Positions 1-9,783 of a stretch of DNA of 61,783 nt are shown one piece after another. The stretch covers positions 1 through 61,783 of the forward strand of contig CAIWCC010000201.1 of the NCBI GenBank assembly GCA_903911085.1, given 5' to 3'. Each line of letters begins with the position of its first letter. The first letter of the stretch is position 1. Source of the stretch: an uncultured Bacteroidales bacterium. Lineage in GTDB: Bacteria > Bacteroidota > Bacteroidia > Bacteroidales > Paludibacteraceae. Both the position numbers and the translations under genes were made by a program. Below the pieces are notes generated by a model. The model worked only from the letters and a program-made list of their open reading frames with translations, was not told the DNA's origin and made no database searches.

Positions 1-46
1 AAAAACAAATGAAAAAGAAATTATTAACAACTAAAAATTACGCCTT

Positions 47-2932
47 ATGAAACAAAAAAAGATTACTCAAAAATTAAAACCATGGCTCTTAGCGTTTTTT
101 GCTCTGATGATAAGTGGAGTTGTTTCTAGCCAAACCATTGTTAAATATGATTTGACAGACAATTATAATTCTACTGTAACATTTCCAGCCTCAATTAATA
201 CTGGTACATTCTCAACAGATGCAACAGTTGAACCTTTTAGTGGTGGATTTGCTGCAGCTTCTGGTTGGGATAACGCTGCTTTAAGTAATTGGTCATCAAC
301 AGTATTATCAACAGTTGGGTATTATAATGTTAGCGTTGCATTTTACGTAAAAGCTGAGGCAACTTCAGGACCAAAGAATTTCGAACTTCAATATAGAACA
401 AATGCAGTTGGTGTTTGGCAAAATGCTGGAACATATACTCAAAGTCCGACATCTACACAAAAAACTTTTACTTTACCTGCTGGGGCTAATAATTCAGCCA
501 CCCTATACATCCGATGGCATCAAACAAATCTTACATCAATAGCTAATGGAGCTATCAATTCTGCTACTAAAAGTTTTATTAATGGTGTGAATGTAACAGC
601 TCAAGCTCTTTTATATCCTCAGGTTCAATCATCCGATATTAGAATTGTTGCAAGAACATCAACATCTATTACTATTAGTTGGACTAAGGGTGGAGCTACT
701 CATCCACAGTTACTTATGATGAACACTGTAAATGATTTTACACCACTACCGGTAAACGATCAAACTTTTACACCTTTGGTTGGCACTTATACAAGCGGTA
801 GACAAGTCATTTTTAACACTACCAATGGTGCAACTCCAGCAACATTTACAGTTAGTGTTCCTAGTGCCACAGCAACTTATTGGTTTAGGGTATTTGACTA
901 CGAATATAATTCAGGCATGGAACGTTATGGAATATCCGAAAATGCTGCAGCGGTTGATTATTTACCAAGCAATCCAAAACTATGCTATTTGGAACAAATA
1001 ACATTAAATCCGGCAACTTTTAAATTGATTACAGCGAATATTAGTGCAACCATAGCACCCAAAAGAGGTACAATTAGTGAAAGAGGAGTATTGTATAGTT
1101 TAAAGCAAAATTTTATAAATACCGATGCCGAATCGATGGTACTTGGAAGTGATTACTTAAATCAAGATGGAACATTTAATTTTGAAGATTTATTATATGA
1201 TCCTGATTATAACTACTTGAGGGGAAAAACAGTATATTATAAAGCTTATGCTACTAATGAATCTGGTACGATTTTTACTGATGAAATGAGTTTTAATAAC
1301 TCGCCAATATATGAAACTGCCGGTACTTGGGAAACAGCTGCTAATTGGAATGTTAAAGAAGTTCCTGGTTCAACTGGTCATGCAACACATGCAAGCGTTG
1401 ATGATAGTCCCAGAATTAGTGCTAATTGCATTTTAACAAACTCAAATAGTGTAACAAATTTGGATATTGACAATACAAAAAGTTTAACAATAAATGCTTC
1501 TCAATCGCTTAATGTTGTAAGTACATTGACAAATTCTTCAGATCAAACAGGTATTGTAATTAAAGCCGCTTCTGGTCAACCTAATGGTTCATTGAAATGG
1601 ACAACAGGTACACCAACAGGAACTGTTGAAATGTACACTAAATCACATATTGATGGCTTGGGTAAGAAATACTGGCAGTATTTTGGAATACCTGTATCAA
1701 GTTTCTCTGCTACTACAATTAATAACACAGGTGCAATTGTTCGTAAATATGATGAGACAAATAATCATCCAACAAACGTTGGTTTATGGAATGTTCAAGC
1801 AAATGGAGCTACATTAAATCCTGTTTCTGGATACGAAATTGTTCAACCTTCTGAAGGAATTGTTACATTTACTGGTACATTGAACCATTCTGATTATAAT
1901 AATCAAGCTTTGGCATATACTTTACCCGCAAATTGGTCAGGTCAACATATTTTAGGTAATCCTTATACAGCTGCAATAAATATTGCAAGCTTGACAATTA
2001 CAAATGGAGAGAACAATGTTTATCTATATAATACAGGTAGTTTAGCTGAATGGGCTGCTAAATCAAGTTCTAATACTAATGGAACAGGTGCTGGTCAATA
2101 TACAGTTGCAAATGGAAATTATGCTGGAGTGCTTGGTGTAAACGAACAAATTCCTTCAATGCAAGGATTCTTAGTTAAAGTTAATGCAGGTGGTGGTACA
2201 ATTAGTATACCATATAGTTCAACAAAACCAAACACTTTAGCTCAAAGAGTTCGCGGTATAGCAGCAGCAGAAATTGTAGGAACAAGAATTGATGTTGTAG
2301 GTTCAAAATATTCTGATCAAATGTGGATTTTCTCTGAACCAACTAGCACACGTTCTTTCGATAATGGTTTAGATGGAAGAAAATTATTAGGTTCTTCATT
2401 AACTCCGCAGTTATTTAGTATGGAAGAAGATGGCTATTATCAAATTAATGCAGTAAACAGCATGAATGATAGTTATTTAGGATTCCAGGCTGGAAGTGAA
2501 ACAAATTTGAAATTGACATTTACTCATCAAAATTTGGAGGCAAAGTATTCAGCTGCTTATTTAGTTGATTTACAAGAAAACAAATCTGTGGACATTACTG
2601 CAAGTGGAAGTGAATATGAGTTTACAGCGGTTTCAACTCCAACACCTACAAAAAGATTTAAAATTGTAACTATTGAGAATGGTGCTACGGGATTGAATAC
2701 AACTCCTTCGCAAATTAAAATCTTTAATACACAAGGTGCAGTTTATGTTCAGAACTCTAGCGCAATCGAAGGATCATTTGTTCTTTACAATATGTCAGGT
2801 AGCGCAATCAAAACAGTAAAAGTTGCTGCCAATGGACTTACTACTATTCCATTGAATATGGGTGCTGGTTCTTTTGTAGCTAAAGTACAAACAGATTTAG
2901 AAAAAATTACACAACGTTTAATTATCCGCTAA
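47..2932 (+). CDS. Large secreted protein with T9SS type A sorting-like C-terminus
   Basis: A 961-residue exported protein. Residues 1-28 form a signal peptide (basic start, hydrophobic run LLAFFALMISGVV, then SSQ). Roughly residues 195-300 look like a fibronectin type III-like beta domain. The middle has the GNPY...NVYLYN style of Bacteroidota surface proteins. The last 75 or so residues (IKIFNTQGAVYV, FVLYNMSGSAIKT, GAGSFVAKVQ, ending in QRLIIR) resemble the T9SS type A C-terminal sorting domain, so export through the type IX system and surface attachment or release is inferred. No catalytic domain is recognised. The ATG lies only 46 bases into the window, so its promoter may be outside. 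The next gene starts 12 bases after the stop, suggesting co-transcription. Confidence 0.8.
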   Translation: MKQKKITQKLKPWLLAFFALMISGVVSSQTIVKYDLTDNYNSTVTFPASINTGTFSTDATVEPFSGGFAAASGWDNAALSNWSSTVLSTVGYYNVSVAFYVKAEATSGPKNFELQYRTNAVGVWQNAGTYTQSPTSTQKTFTLPAGANNSATLYIRWHQTNLTSIANGAINSATKSFINGVNVTAQALLYPQVQSSDIRIVARTSTSITISWTKGGATHPQLLMMNTVNDFTPLPVNDQTFTPLVGTYTSGRQVIFNTTNGATPATFTVSVPSATATYWFRVFDYEYNSGMERYGISENAAAVDYLPSNPKLCYLEQITLNPATFKLITANISATIAPKRGTISERGVLYSLKQNFINTDAESMVLGSDYLNQDGTFNFEDLLYDPDYNYLRGKTVYYKAYATNESGTIFTDEMSFNNSPIYETAGTWETAANWNVKEVPGSTGHATHASVDDSPRISANCILTNSNSVTNLDIDNTKSLTINASQSLNVVSTLTNSSDQTGIVIKAASGQPNGSLKWTTGTPTGTVEMYTKSHIDGLGKKYWQYFGIPVSSFSATTINNTGAIVRKYDETNNHPTNVGLWNVQANGATLNPVSGYEIVQPSEGIVTFTGTLNHSDYNNQALAYTLPANWSGQHILGNPYTAAINIASLTITNGENNVYLYNTGSLAEWAAKSSSNTNGTGAGQYTVANGNYAGVLGVNEQIPSMQGFLVKVNAGGGTISIPYSSTKPNTLAQRVRGIAAAEIVGTRIDVVGSKYSDQMWIFSEPTSTRSFDNGLDGRKLLGSSLTPQLFSMEEDGYYQINAVNSMNDSYLGFQAGSETNLKLTFTHQNLEAKYSAAYLVDLQENKSVDITASGSEYEFTAVSTPTPTKRFKIVTIENGATGLNTTPSQIKIFNTQGAVYVQNSSAIEGSFVLYNMSGSAIKTVKVAANGLTTIPLNMGAGSFVAKVQTDLEKITQRLIIR

Positions 2933-2944
2933 AAAATAGAAATC

Positions 2945-3592
2945 ATGAGAAAAGGATTTATAATCATCGTAGTTATTAGTATAACTGCAATTGCGAGTCT
3001 ATTGTTGGCTCTGTTTCTGGCACCGCTAAGAACATCGTACAATCAATATACAAGTAGAATAGCAGAAGTTAGTTTAACAGCTGCTGGAGTTGACTTCAAC
3101 GCCGTAAATAATGTACGTCGTGCTTCAAACGTAGGTCAATACGAAACTGCTGGTTTTGATGTGCCAACTTCAACAACAAATGCAAAAAGAAAAACTAATG
3201 TTCGCGCATATAGCAACTTATTTGGATTTAGTAATAATGGCACTTACGCAGCTATGGCTGCAATGAACAATACAGATGTTAAATCTGGTGGTGTTGGTGC
3301 AGGAGGTGGAGCTGGTATGGGCTTTGCTGGAAATACAGGTAGAGGAGCTAGCAACAATGTTGGTTCACAAACCAATAGCTTTATTGCATCAATTACAGAC
3401 CTTACAGGAAATGGTGGCGTAATAGTTCCTACAACAACTACACGTCAAGCTGGCGGTTCTAATCCTGGTGCAGGTGGACCACCACCTGAAGAAGGTGAAA
3501 TTATAAATCTACCCGTAGGTGATGGAACAAGTATTTTGTTGCTTTTGGCTTTAGCCTTTGTAGGTTTCAAAGCATTTAATGGAAAATTCTAA
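2945..3592 (+). CDS. Small Gly-rich protein with N- and C-terminal hydrophobic anchors
   Basis: A 215-residue protein of unknown function. Residues 1-28 are a hydrophobic segment (IIIVVISITAIASLLLALFLA) that could be a signal peptide or membrane anchor. The middle is low complexity, rich in Gly, Ala, Asn and Thr (GGVGAGGGAGMGF). The end has a short Pro/Glu stretch, then LPVGDG, then a hydrophobic helix (LLLLALAFVGF) and a short tail KAFNGKF. Small proteins ending in a Pro-x-x-Gly-(D/G)-Gly-helix-basic pattern often sit next to T9SS substrates in Bacteroidota. That is from memory of the phylum and unverified. It probably forms a two-gene unit with the upstream secreted protein. Function unknown. 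Confidence 0.65.
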   Translation: MRKGFIIIVVISITAIASLLLALFLAPLRTSYNQYTSRIAEVSLTAAGVDFNAVNNVRRASNVGQYETAGFDVPTSTTNAKRKTNVRAYSNLFGFSNNGTYAAMAAMNNTDVKSGGVGAGGGAGMGFAGNTGRGASNNVGSQTNSFIASITDLTGNGGVIVPTTTTRQAGGSNPGAGGPPPEEGEIINLPVGDGTSILLLLALAFVGFKAFNGKF

Positions 3593-3626
3593 GAATCTCG
3601 AATTATTTTAGAAATTACATATAATT

Positions 3627-3664
3627 AAAATAGCCTCTGATGAATTTTCATCAGAGGCTATTTT
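3627..3664 (+). terminator. Perfect hairpin between convergent genes
   Basis: Two 18-base arms are exact reverse complements separated by 2 bases. The left arm begins AAAATAGCCTCTGATG and the right arm ends in a TTTT run, so it has the form of a bidirectional intrinsic terminator. It lies 34 bases after the plus-strand stop at 3592 and before the end of the minus-strand gene at 3740, so it probably ends both transcripts. Confidence 0.8.
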
Positions 3665-3739
3665 CAATTAAGAACTATAGTAAAACGATTTAAACAATGA
3701 AAATCAACTTAAAATTGGTAGAATTTCAAAATGTATTAA

Positions 3740-4060
3740 TCAAAGAATTTTTTTTGCAGAACCAAACAATGATCGAAATGTATGTGTTATAAAGTAGTGT
3801 GGATAGTAGATTAGCATACGTGGCCCTGAATAGCGCATAGTTTCCCGTATTTTGGAGCGCATATCTTTTTGGTAGCAATGTGTTTGACAGTCGGAACAGG
3901 CAGGTTTTTGGTCACCATATGGGCATTTTGACAGTCGCAGAAAAGCGTAGTCTCTCAATTCGCTGCAGATATCACATAAAACCCTATTGCCATGTTTTTT
4001 ACGGCAATAAAGATTTATCATTAATTCTACAGTGCGTTTTTCGGAGTTTATCCTACCCAT
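3740..4060 (-). CDS. ygbA: YgbA-like nitrous-oxide-stimulated-promoter family protein
   Basis: A 106-residue Cys-rich protein. The spacing of CRKKHG, CDICSELRDYAFLRLSKCPYG, KPACSDCQTHCY and RYSGPRMLIYYP matches the YgbA family (Pfam 'nitrous oxide-stimulated promoter'). At least seven Cys residues suggest a metal or iron-sulfur site. In enterobacteria ygbA is in the NsrR regulon and is linked to growth under nitric oxide. Here that role is inferred from family only, and no NsrR-like site was identified. ATG start. It is convergent with the upstream plus-strand pair, and the alkaline phosphatase gene lies upstream on the same strand with a gap of about 170 bases. Confidence 0.8.
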   Translation of the reverse strand: MGRINSEKRTVELMINLYCRKKHGNRVLCDICSELRDYAFLRLSKCPYGDQKPACSDCQTHCYQKDMRSKIRETMRYSGPRMLIYYPHYFITHTFRSLFGSAKKIL

Positions 4061-4231
4061 CTAACAACTTTTATATAAGAGTTTTTTACAGAATAAGCAG
4101 CAATATGTTACCAAAATTTTATCCTGTTTTTTATGGCAATATATTATTAGAATATGTAAACACAAACAAACCTTTTGCCACTAAAAATCCGCTCAAATTC
4201 AAAGTGTTACAAAATAAAATTCTGATTTGCT

Positions 4232-5302
4232 TTATTTCTTTAGTTTCAATAACTTTTCAATTTTAGCTTTGAAACTAACATTTTCCATAAATCCAGTGAA
4301 GTTTTCAGCACCTGGTCCAAAAGCAAATACAGGTACTGGTACTCCAGAATGATTTTTAGAAGTGAAAACTGATTTCATTTCGTCCGAGCCAAACTTACCA
4401 TCTAATATAGTCATTCCGCCAGTTTCATGATCGGCAGTAATAATTACCAAAGTATTACCATCGCTTTTGGCAAAATCGATGGCGCTTCCAATGGCTTGAT
4501 CGAAATCAAGTACTTCTTTAACCACTTGAGTTGAATTGTTATCGTGTGCAGCCCAATCAATTTGTGAACCTTCGACCATTAAAAAAAATCCTTTTTTGTT
4601 ATTATGCAAAATTTGAATAGCAGCATTAGTTGCATCAGCAAGCATTGTTCCGCGTTCAGGCATTTTTGGGTTTTGATCATCGTATAGCAAACCAGCCAAT
4701 TTGCCTGATTTTGTTGATTTTACATCTTCAATACTGTAAACTACCTGATAGTTTTTTGCTTTAAGCTCATCTGTTAGATTTCGAGCATCAGCTCGCTCTT
4801 CAAAATACTTACGTCCACCACCAATGAACACATCAATATCTGTTTTAAGATAATCTGTTGCAATAGCGTCATACATATCTCTGTTTACTTGGTGAGCTAT
4901 ATATGAAGCGGGAGTAGCATGTGTTACGGCGCATGCCACTACAATGCCTGTAGAAAGTTTATTTTGACTTGAAAGTTCGAGAATAGATTGAGCTGCTACC
5001 GAATCTGGAGTCATTCCAATCATTCCATTTTTGGTTTTTACACCACAGGCCAAAGCAGTGCCACCTGCACCAGAATCGGTAGTAAATCTATTGGATGAAT
5101 AAGTTTTTGAAAATCCACTATAGTTGCATTGCTCTAAGGCTAATTTGTTTCCATTAGCCACCATACCCGAATAGATTTGGGCTATTCCCATTCCGTCACC
5201 TATCATGAAAATGACGTTTTTTGGAGATTTTTGAGCAGTAATAGTAAGTATATTGAAACTGGCTATTACAAATATCAAACGTAAGTGACGATATTTATTC
5301 AT
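4232..5302 (-). CDS. Secreted alkaline phosphatase
   Basis: A 356-residue alkaline phosphatase family hydrolase that releases phosphate from monoesters, probably in the periplasm. Residues 1-23 form a signal peptide. The metal-binding FMIGDGMG motif has Asp36. The phosphoseryl nucleophile is Ser77 in TTDSGAGGTA. DWAAHDN and the late ADHETGGM motif supply further metal ligands. It is shorter than E. coli PhoA (about 470 residues), as is usual for the compact bacterial form without insertion domains. ATG start; about 100 bases separate it from the MerR gene upstream. No pho-box-like sequence was recognised, so phosphate control cannot be claimed. Confidence 0.93.
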   Translation of the reverse strand: MNKYRHLRLIFVIASFNILTITAQKSPKNVIFMIGDGMGIAQIYSGMVANGNKLALEQCNYSGFSKTYSSNRFTTDSGAGGTALACGVKTKNGMIGMTPDSVAAQSILELSSQNKLSTGIVVACAVTHATPASYIAHQVNRDMYDAIATDYLKTDIDVFIGGGRKYFEERADARNLTDELKAKNYQVVYSIEDVKSTKSGKLAGLLYDDQNPKMPERGTMLADATNAAIQILHNNKKGFFLMVEGSQIDWAAHDNNSTQVVKEVLDFDQAIGSAIDFAKSDGNTLVIITADHETGGMTILDGKFGSDEMKSVFTSKNHSGVPVPVFAFGPGAENFTGFMENVSFKAKIEKLLKLKK

Positions 5303-5400
5303 GTCTCTAATTTTATATTGAACAAATGTTTTATTAAATTGATAAAAGCTTATTGAGACAGTAATAAATCAATGATTTATTTCAGTTTCAAATTATTGAA

Positions 5401-5718
5401 CTACTTTAATTCTTTCGAAATTCCTAAGAGTTCGGCTTTTATTCCTTTTAAACGTTCAACAATCTCTTGTTGTTTAGTAACAGCATCTTTTTTCTGATTT
5501 AGTCTACGTTTTGCACCTTCGAGCGTTAGTTTTTGGTCATTGACTAAATAAATAATTTGCTTAATTACGTCAATGTCTTCATGTGTGTAAAATCGCGTAC
5601 TTTTAGCATTACGTTTTGGTTTGAGTTGTTTAAACTCCTTTTCCCAATATCTTAAGTTGGATAGATTTACACTAAACATATCAGCTACTTCTGAGATAGA
5701 ATAATAAAGCTTTTCCAT
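5401..5718 (-). CDS. MerR family transcriptional regulator
   Basis: A 105-residue DNA-binding protein. Residues 4-70 form a MerR winged helix-turn-helix (YSISEVADMFSV, LRYWEKEF, TRFYTHEDIDVIKQI), followed by a helical segment (residues 70-105) that would serve as the dimerisation coiled coil. There is no C-terminal effector domain or Cys cluster, so no ligand can be proposed. This short MerR form is common in Bacteroidota. ATG start. It sits between the lytic transglycosylase and the alkaline phosphatase on the same strand; its target is unknown. Confidence 0.88.
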   Translation of the reverse strand: MEKLYYSISEVADMFSVNLSNLRYWEKEFKQLKPKRNAKSTRFYTHEDIDVIKQIIYLVNDQKLTLEGAKRRLNQKKDAVTKQQEIVERLKGIKAELLGISKELK

Positions 5719-5770
5719 AAAACGTATTTTTTAAATGTTCAAATCAAATAAGATTTTAAAAGACAGTAAG

Positions 5771-7051
5771 TTACTTGATAATTCTCAACTTTTGTCCAAC
5801 ATTAATCGTTGTACCTTTAAGATGATTCCATTTCTTTAGCTTGGTAACTGAGACACCATATTTTGCTGCAACATATCCCAGATTTTGACCACTTTTTACT
5901 TTGTGAAATGTAACTTTCTCATTTCCACCAGGTGAAACTGCTGGAGCAGCTTGAATAATTTCAATTTCACTTCTACGATTATTTACTAACTCATCGGCTT
6001 TATATGCTAGCACTTCATCGTATTTTTGATTAAAAGTGCTCATATAGTTAAGTGGTAAGCATAGCGAATATGGTTTAATATTACCTGGTATAATATCTTT
6101 TCGATATTGAGGATTTAATAATCTTACCTCTTCAATAGGTAAGTTTAAAACTGATGCAACCTGCTCTAAATGTATGCGCTGACTAACCATAACAGTATCA
6201 GTCATAACGGCCATTTTTACAATCGCAGGGCAAATATTATATTCCTTTGCATAATACATAGAATAATTGGCAGCAATAAAAATTGGTACATACCCTCTAG
6301 TTTCTCGTGGTAAGAAAGGATAAATTGCCCAATAATCACGTTTTCCGCCTGCTTTTCTAATAGCCTTGTTGACATTGCCGGGACCACAATTGTAAGATGC
6401 TATTACTAAATTCCAATCACCATAAATCGAATATAAATCCTTTAAAAACCTACAAGCTGCATTAGTAGCTTTCTGTGGAGAAAGTCTTTCATCAACTATA
6501 CTATTTATTTCCAAACCATACATTCTACCCGTTCCAATCATCAGTTGCCACAAACCAGCTGCTCCCATGCGAGAAACTATCGTTGTATTTAATGCTGATT
6601 CGATGATTGATAGATACTTTAATTCAAGAGGCAAGTTATTAGCACCAAGTACCTGTTCAAAAATTGGAAAATAATACTCACTCATACCCAGCATATATTC
6701 AAGTTGAAGTCTTTTTCGTACTGTATATAAATCGATAAAAGACTGCACAGTAGGGTTGTAAGGCATCTCCATTAAACACGGCATTTTAGATAATCGGAGT
6801 TTACAAATAGAGTCTGAAACTGGTTCGAATGTATCGCTCGATTTGCAGTTCTGAGTGTGTGCACGTTGAATAACCCATGAATGCAACATAAAATCAAGGG
6901 TATTGTCAAACTCGGCAGGCAATACAGCATTTGTATCAAGTTGTAAATCTTTGCTTTTATTATTTGAAATGGGTTTAGCATCTTGAGAAAATCCCCATGA
7001 AGAACTAATTAATAGAAAAATATATGTCAATAAATGTATTTTGGAATTCAT
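5771..7051 (-). CDS. Membrane-bound lytic transglycosylase with LysM domain (MltD-like)
   Basis: A 426-residue murein-cleaving enzyme. ATG at 7051 is preferred over an upstream TTG at 7075 because it places the signal peptide (IHLLTYIFLLISSSWGFSQ) at the N-terminus. The SLT domain holds the catalytic Glu151 (LSIIESALN) and the GAAGLWQLMIGTGRMYGL and ASYNCGPGNVNKA motifs. A degenerate LysM-like stretch lies near residues 285-325 and a clear C-terminal LysM near 381-425 (HKVKSGQNLGYVAAKYGVS) for peptidoglycan binding. The family cuts the MurNAc-GlcNAc bond and forms anhydromuropeptides. It lies next to a DUF5683-type gene and parAB on the same strand. Confidence 0.9.
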   Translation of the reverse strand: MNSKIHLLTYIFLLISSSWGFSQDAKPISNNKSKDLQLDTNAVLPAEFDNTLDFMLHSWVIQRAHTQNCKSSDTFEPVSDSICKLRLSKMPCLMEMPYNPTVQSFIDLYTVRKRLQLEYMLGMSEYYFPIFEQVLGANNLPLELKYLSIIESALNTTIVSRMGAAGLWQLMIGTGRMYGLEINSIVDERLSPQKATNAACRFLKDLYSIYGDWNLVIASYNCGPGNVNKAIRKAGGKRDYWAIYPFLPRETRGYVPIFIAANYSMYYAKEYNICPAIVKMAVMTDTVMVSQRIHLEQVASVLNLPIEEVRLLNPQYRKDIIPGNIKPYSLCLPLNYMSTFNQKYDEVLAYKADELVNNRRSEIEIIQAAPAVSPGGNEKVTFHKVKSGQNLGYVAAKYGVSVTKLKKWNHLKGTTINVGQKLRIIK

Positions 7052-7079
7052 TACAAGGTATTTTGTTAGACGCAATAAT

Positions 7080-7763
7080 TTATTTTAAACTTAAACAGAA
7101 CTTCATTCCAAAAGCATCGGGTATTCCTGATTTATTTGGTAAAACTGTGGGGCGACAGCGCAAAGACAAATCGGGGCTAATTTCAAAATCATACAATTGA
7201 GCATCTACGAAAGCATCAACCAAGGTAATGCCATAATATACTATTGAAACCAAAATACTCATATCGCGATAACGTCGATAGGTATCCTGTTTGGTCTTTA
7301 ATGTATTTGAAAAGGTTGCCTCTCCACCATAACTAGCAATAAAACTCTCGTAGGTGTATCCTTTAGGTATTATATTTTTATAACTTGTTGTATTTGGGTC
7401 GTTATCAATAATGTCTCTGTATGCAGTTTTATACGAATTGTATTTATCAGAATTCCAACTAATAAAATATGCACACCCCAAAAAACCACCATATACTATG
7501 GGCAATTTCCAATACTTTCTATTTAGAATTTGTCCATATCCAGGTAAAATAGCACCCATCCATAGAACTTTTGAAGGGTTGGGTTTAAATATTTTTGGTT
7601 TTAACGTATCTGGATTTTGAACATTAGGTATTTTAGTAATAGTTTTTTCAAAATGTTTCATTGTATCAACCACTGTTTTAGGTATGGTATCTAAAACTTG
7701 AGCCCTAAGCCCTAATGACATTAGGAAATTGAAAAGAACTATTGATTTAATTAATTTACTCAC
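7080..7763 (-). CDS. DUF5683-type exported membrane protein
   Basis: A 227-residue protein of the Bacteroidota DUF5683 type. A GTG start is used because it gives a signal peptide (SIVLFNFLMSLGLRAQ); the next ATG at 7721 would remove it. The recognisable part is KVLWMGAILPGYGQILNRKYWKLPIVYGG followed by hydrophobic helices and a second helical segment (SILVSIVYYGITLVDAFVDAQL). Function is unknown. The small gaps to parB upstream (5 bases) and to the lytic transglycosylase downstream suggest one operon, linking it to envelope or chromosome maintenance genes. Confidence 0.8.
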   Translation of the reverse strand: MSKLIKSIVLFNFLMSLGLRAQVLDTIPKTVVDTMKHFEKTITKIPNVQNPDTLKPKIFKPNPSKVLWMGAILPGYGQILNRKYWKLPIVYGGFLGCAYFISWNSDKYNSYKTAYRDIIDNDPNTTSYKNIIPKGYTYESFIASYGGEATFSNTLKTKQDTYRRYRDMSILVSIVYYGITLVDAFVDAQLYDFEISPDLSLRCRPTVLPNKSGIPDAFGMKFCLSLK

Positions 7764-7768
7764 AAAAC

Positions 7769-8647
7769 TCAGATTTTATCAAATAATTCCATAATACGTG
7801 CCAACTCTTCATCGCTTGAAAATGGCAAGGAAATTTTTCCTTTTCCATCAGGATTGCACGAAAATTGAACTTTCACTCCAAAAACCTTACTCAACTGAAT
7901 TTTTAAATCATCAAATTCCTTTAGCGTTTTAACTGGATTATCAATAGTTTTTGTTTTATTATCAAAACTTCCATTTTCGAGGTATAATCTCACAAGTTCT
8001 TCCACTTTTCGAACTGTATAGTCACCTTTTATAATTGATTCGTACAAATGTAATTGAACTGCAGGGTCACTTATACCTAAAATTGCACGTGCATGACCCA
8101 TATCAATTTTCTTATCCTTTATTCCCATCTGTATTTCAGCGGGCAAACGAAGTAATCGAAGGTAATTGGCAATCGTAGTACGCTTTTTACCAACTCGTTC
8201 GCTCAACCGTTCCTGAGTTAGTTTATATTCTTCCATCAATCGATAGAATGTAAGCGCTATTTCAATTGCATTCAAATCCTCACGTTGAATATTTTCAATC
8301 AACGCCATCTCCATTACTTGCTCATCAGCAGCTGTTTTAACGTATGCTGGTATCGACTTTAAACCAACTAATTTTGCAGCTCTAAATCTTCGTTCCCCTG
8401 CAATAATTAAATAAGACTTGTCATCGTTTTTACGCAATGTGATAGGTGATATAACGCCCAATTCACGAATGGATGTTGCCAACTCGGTTAATGCATCTTC
8501 ATCAAAATGAGTTCGTGGTTGATGAGGATTTGCAAAAATTAAATCCATTTCCACTTCGCTAATAGATGATGAACCGCTGGTACTAATGTTACCCGTATCA
8601 ATGAGTGCACCTAAACCTCGTCCTAAACCAGTTAAATTTTTTGCCAT
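7769..8647 (-). CDS. parB: Chromosome partitioning protein ParB
   Basis: A 292-residue ParB/Spo0J protein that binds parS sites and loads the segregation machinery. The start MAKNLTGLGRGLGALI is typical of chromosomal ParB, so ATG at 8647 is chosen over a TTG 15 bases upstream. The N-terminal CTPase/nuclease-fold domain contains NPHQPR and the GERRFRA motif. A helix-turn-helix follows (LTQERLSERVGKKRTTIANYLRLL), then a C-terminal dimerisation region. parA lies directly upstream with an 85-base gap. No copy of the classical parS palindrome was found nearby. Confidence 0.95.
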   Translation of the reverse strand: MAKNLTGLGRGLGALIDTGNISTSGSSSISEVEMDLIFANPHQPRTHFDEDALTELATSIRELGVISPITLRKNDDKSYLIIAGERRFRAAKLVGLKSIPAYVKTAADEQVMEMALIENIQREDLNAIEIALTFYRLMEEYKLTQERLSERVGKKRTTIANYLRLLRLPAEIQMGIKDKKIDMGHARAILGISDPAVQLHLYESIIKGDYTVRKVEELVRLYLENGSFDNKTKTIDNPVKTLKEFDDLKIQLSKVFGVKVQFSCNPDGKGKISLPFSSDEELARIMELFDKI

Positions 8648-8732
8648 AATAATTTGATGCAACTATTTATTTACTACAAATAAGATAACAAATAAAGTTT
8701 ATCGTGTTAGTTTTGTAGACAATTGCTTATTT

Positions 8733-9497
8733 TTATTTATTTTTTTTGACTAATTCTTTCGCCAAATCCATATAATTCATTGAGCCTTTTGACTCTGGAT
8801 CATAAAGTAATACAGGCTTTCCATGACTTGGAGCCTCGCTCAATCTAACATTTCTAGTAATGACTGCATCGAAAACCATTCCTTGAAAATGTTTGCGAAC
8901 TTCGGCATAAACTTGATTTGCCAACCGTAGTCTATTATCAAACATTGTTAATAGAAATCCTTCAATCTCAAGTGCTGGATTCAATTTACTTTTTATAATT
9001 TTAATCGTATTAAGCAATTTGCTGATTCCTTCGAGAGCAAAATACTCACATTGAACAGGAATAATTACCGAATCGCATGCTGTAAGTGCATTTACAGTTA
9101 TTAAACCTAAAGATGGAGAGCAATCTATCAAAATGTAATCGTACAATGATTTTAAGGGAGAAAGTAGATTTTGCATCACTCTTTCCCGATTATCCATATT
9201 AAGCATTTCAATTTCAGCACCTACCAAATCTATATGAGACGGAAGTACAAACAAATTGTCTACCGCAGTGGGATGAATAGCCAAAGTTGAAGGTACACCA
9301 TCAATTAAGCATTCGTATATTGTAAATTCAAGTGTTCTAATGTCAATGCCTAAGCCCGAAGAAGCATTGGCTTGAGGATCGGCATCAACAAGCAATACTT
9401 TTTTGCCTATTGAAGCTAATGATGCGGCTAAATTTATAGCTGTAGTAGTTTTTCCTACACCCCCTTTTTGATTTGCCAGTGAAATAATTTTACCCAT
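8733..9497 (-). CDS. parA: Chromosome partitioning ATPase ParA/Soj
   Basis: A 254-residue ATPase of the ParA/Soj family that works with ParB in segregating chromosomal origins. The deviant Walker A motif [12 protein letters not shown] occupies residues 9-20 with both Lys residues; [15 protein letters not shown] is the Walker B region. There is no N-terminal DNA-binding extension, so it is the chromosomal rather than the large plasmid type. ATG start. A candidate promoter (-7 motif TATCTTTG on the minus strand) lies about 135 bases upstream. Confidence 0.95.
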   Translation of the reverse strand: MGKIISLANQKGGVGKTTTAINLAASLASIGKKVLLVDADPQANASSGLGIDIRTLEFTIYECLIDGVPSTLAIHPTAVDNLFVLPSHIDLVGAEIEMLNMDNRERVMQNLLSPLKSLYDYILIDCSPSLGLITVNALTACDSVIIPVQCEYFALEGISKLLNTIKIIKSKLNPALEIEGFLLTMFDNRLRLANQVYAEVRKHFQGMVFDAVITRNVRLSEAPSHGKPVLLYDPESKGSMNYMDLAKELVKKNK

Positions 9498-9632
9498 AAT
9501 TGTAAGGAGTATTTTAGAATTATATCTTGTTCTAGTCTTATTGTTAATGAGAAATATATCAAACCATAATTAAAGTCAATATATTGGTTACCAGGATTTC
9601 AAAAACAATTAAATTCAAATTTTAGTGAATGG

Positions 9633-9640
9633 CAAAGATA
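9633..9640 (-). promoter_or_regulatory. Candidate promoter -7 element for parAB
   Basis: The minus strand reads TATCTTTG, an exact match to the Bacteroidota -7 consensus TAnnTTTG. The nearest TTTG that could be the -33 box is 25 bases upstream, longer than the usual 19-21, so only the -7 match is strong. It would give a leader of about 130 bases ahead of parA. Confidence 0.45.
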
Positions 9641-9783
9641 ATAAAATTAATTCACCCACTAAAGACAAATTTAACTATTGAATTAGATATAAGTTTTTTT
9701 AAGGCAACAATTATGCCAGTAAGTTTTTGACGTGATTTTTATATCTCAACAAGCATGTTAATCGGCGGCAGAAACCTTTTATT

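Noticed and set aside
3880-4266. 128-codon plus-strand frame across the ygbA-like gene and the phosphatase end
   Set aside because: Lies antisense over two well-supported genes; Cys/Ser-rich low-quality composition typical of shadow frames.
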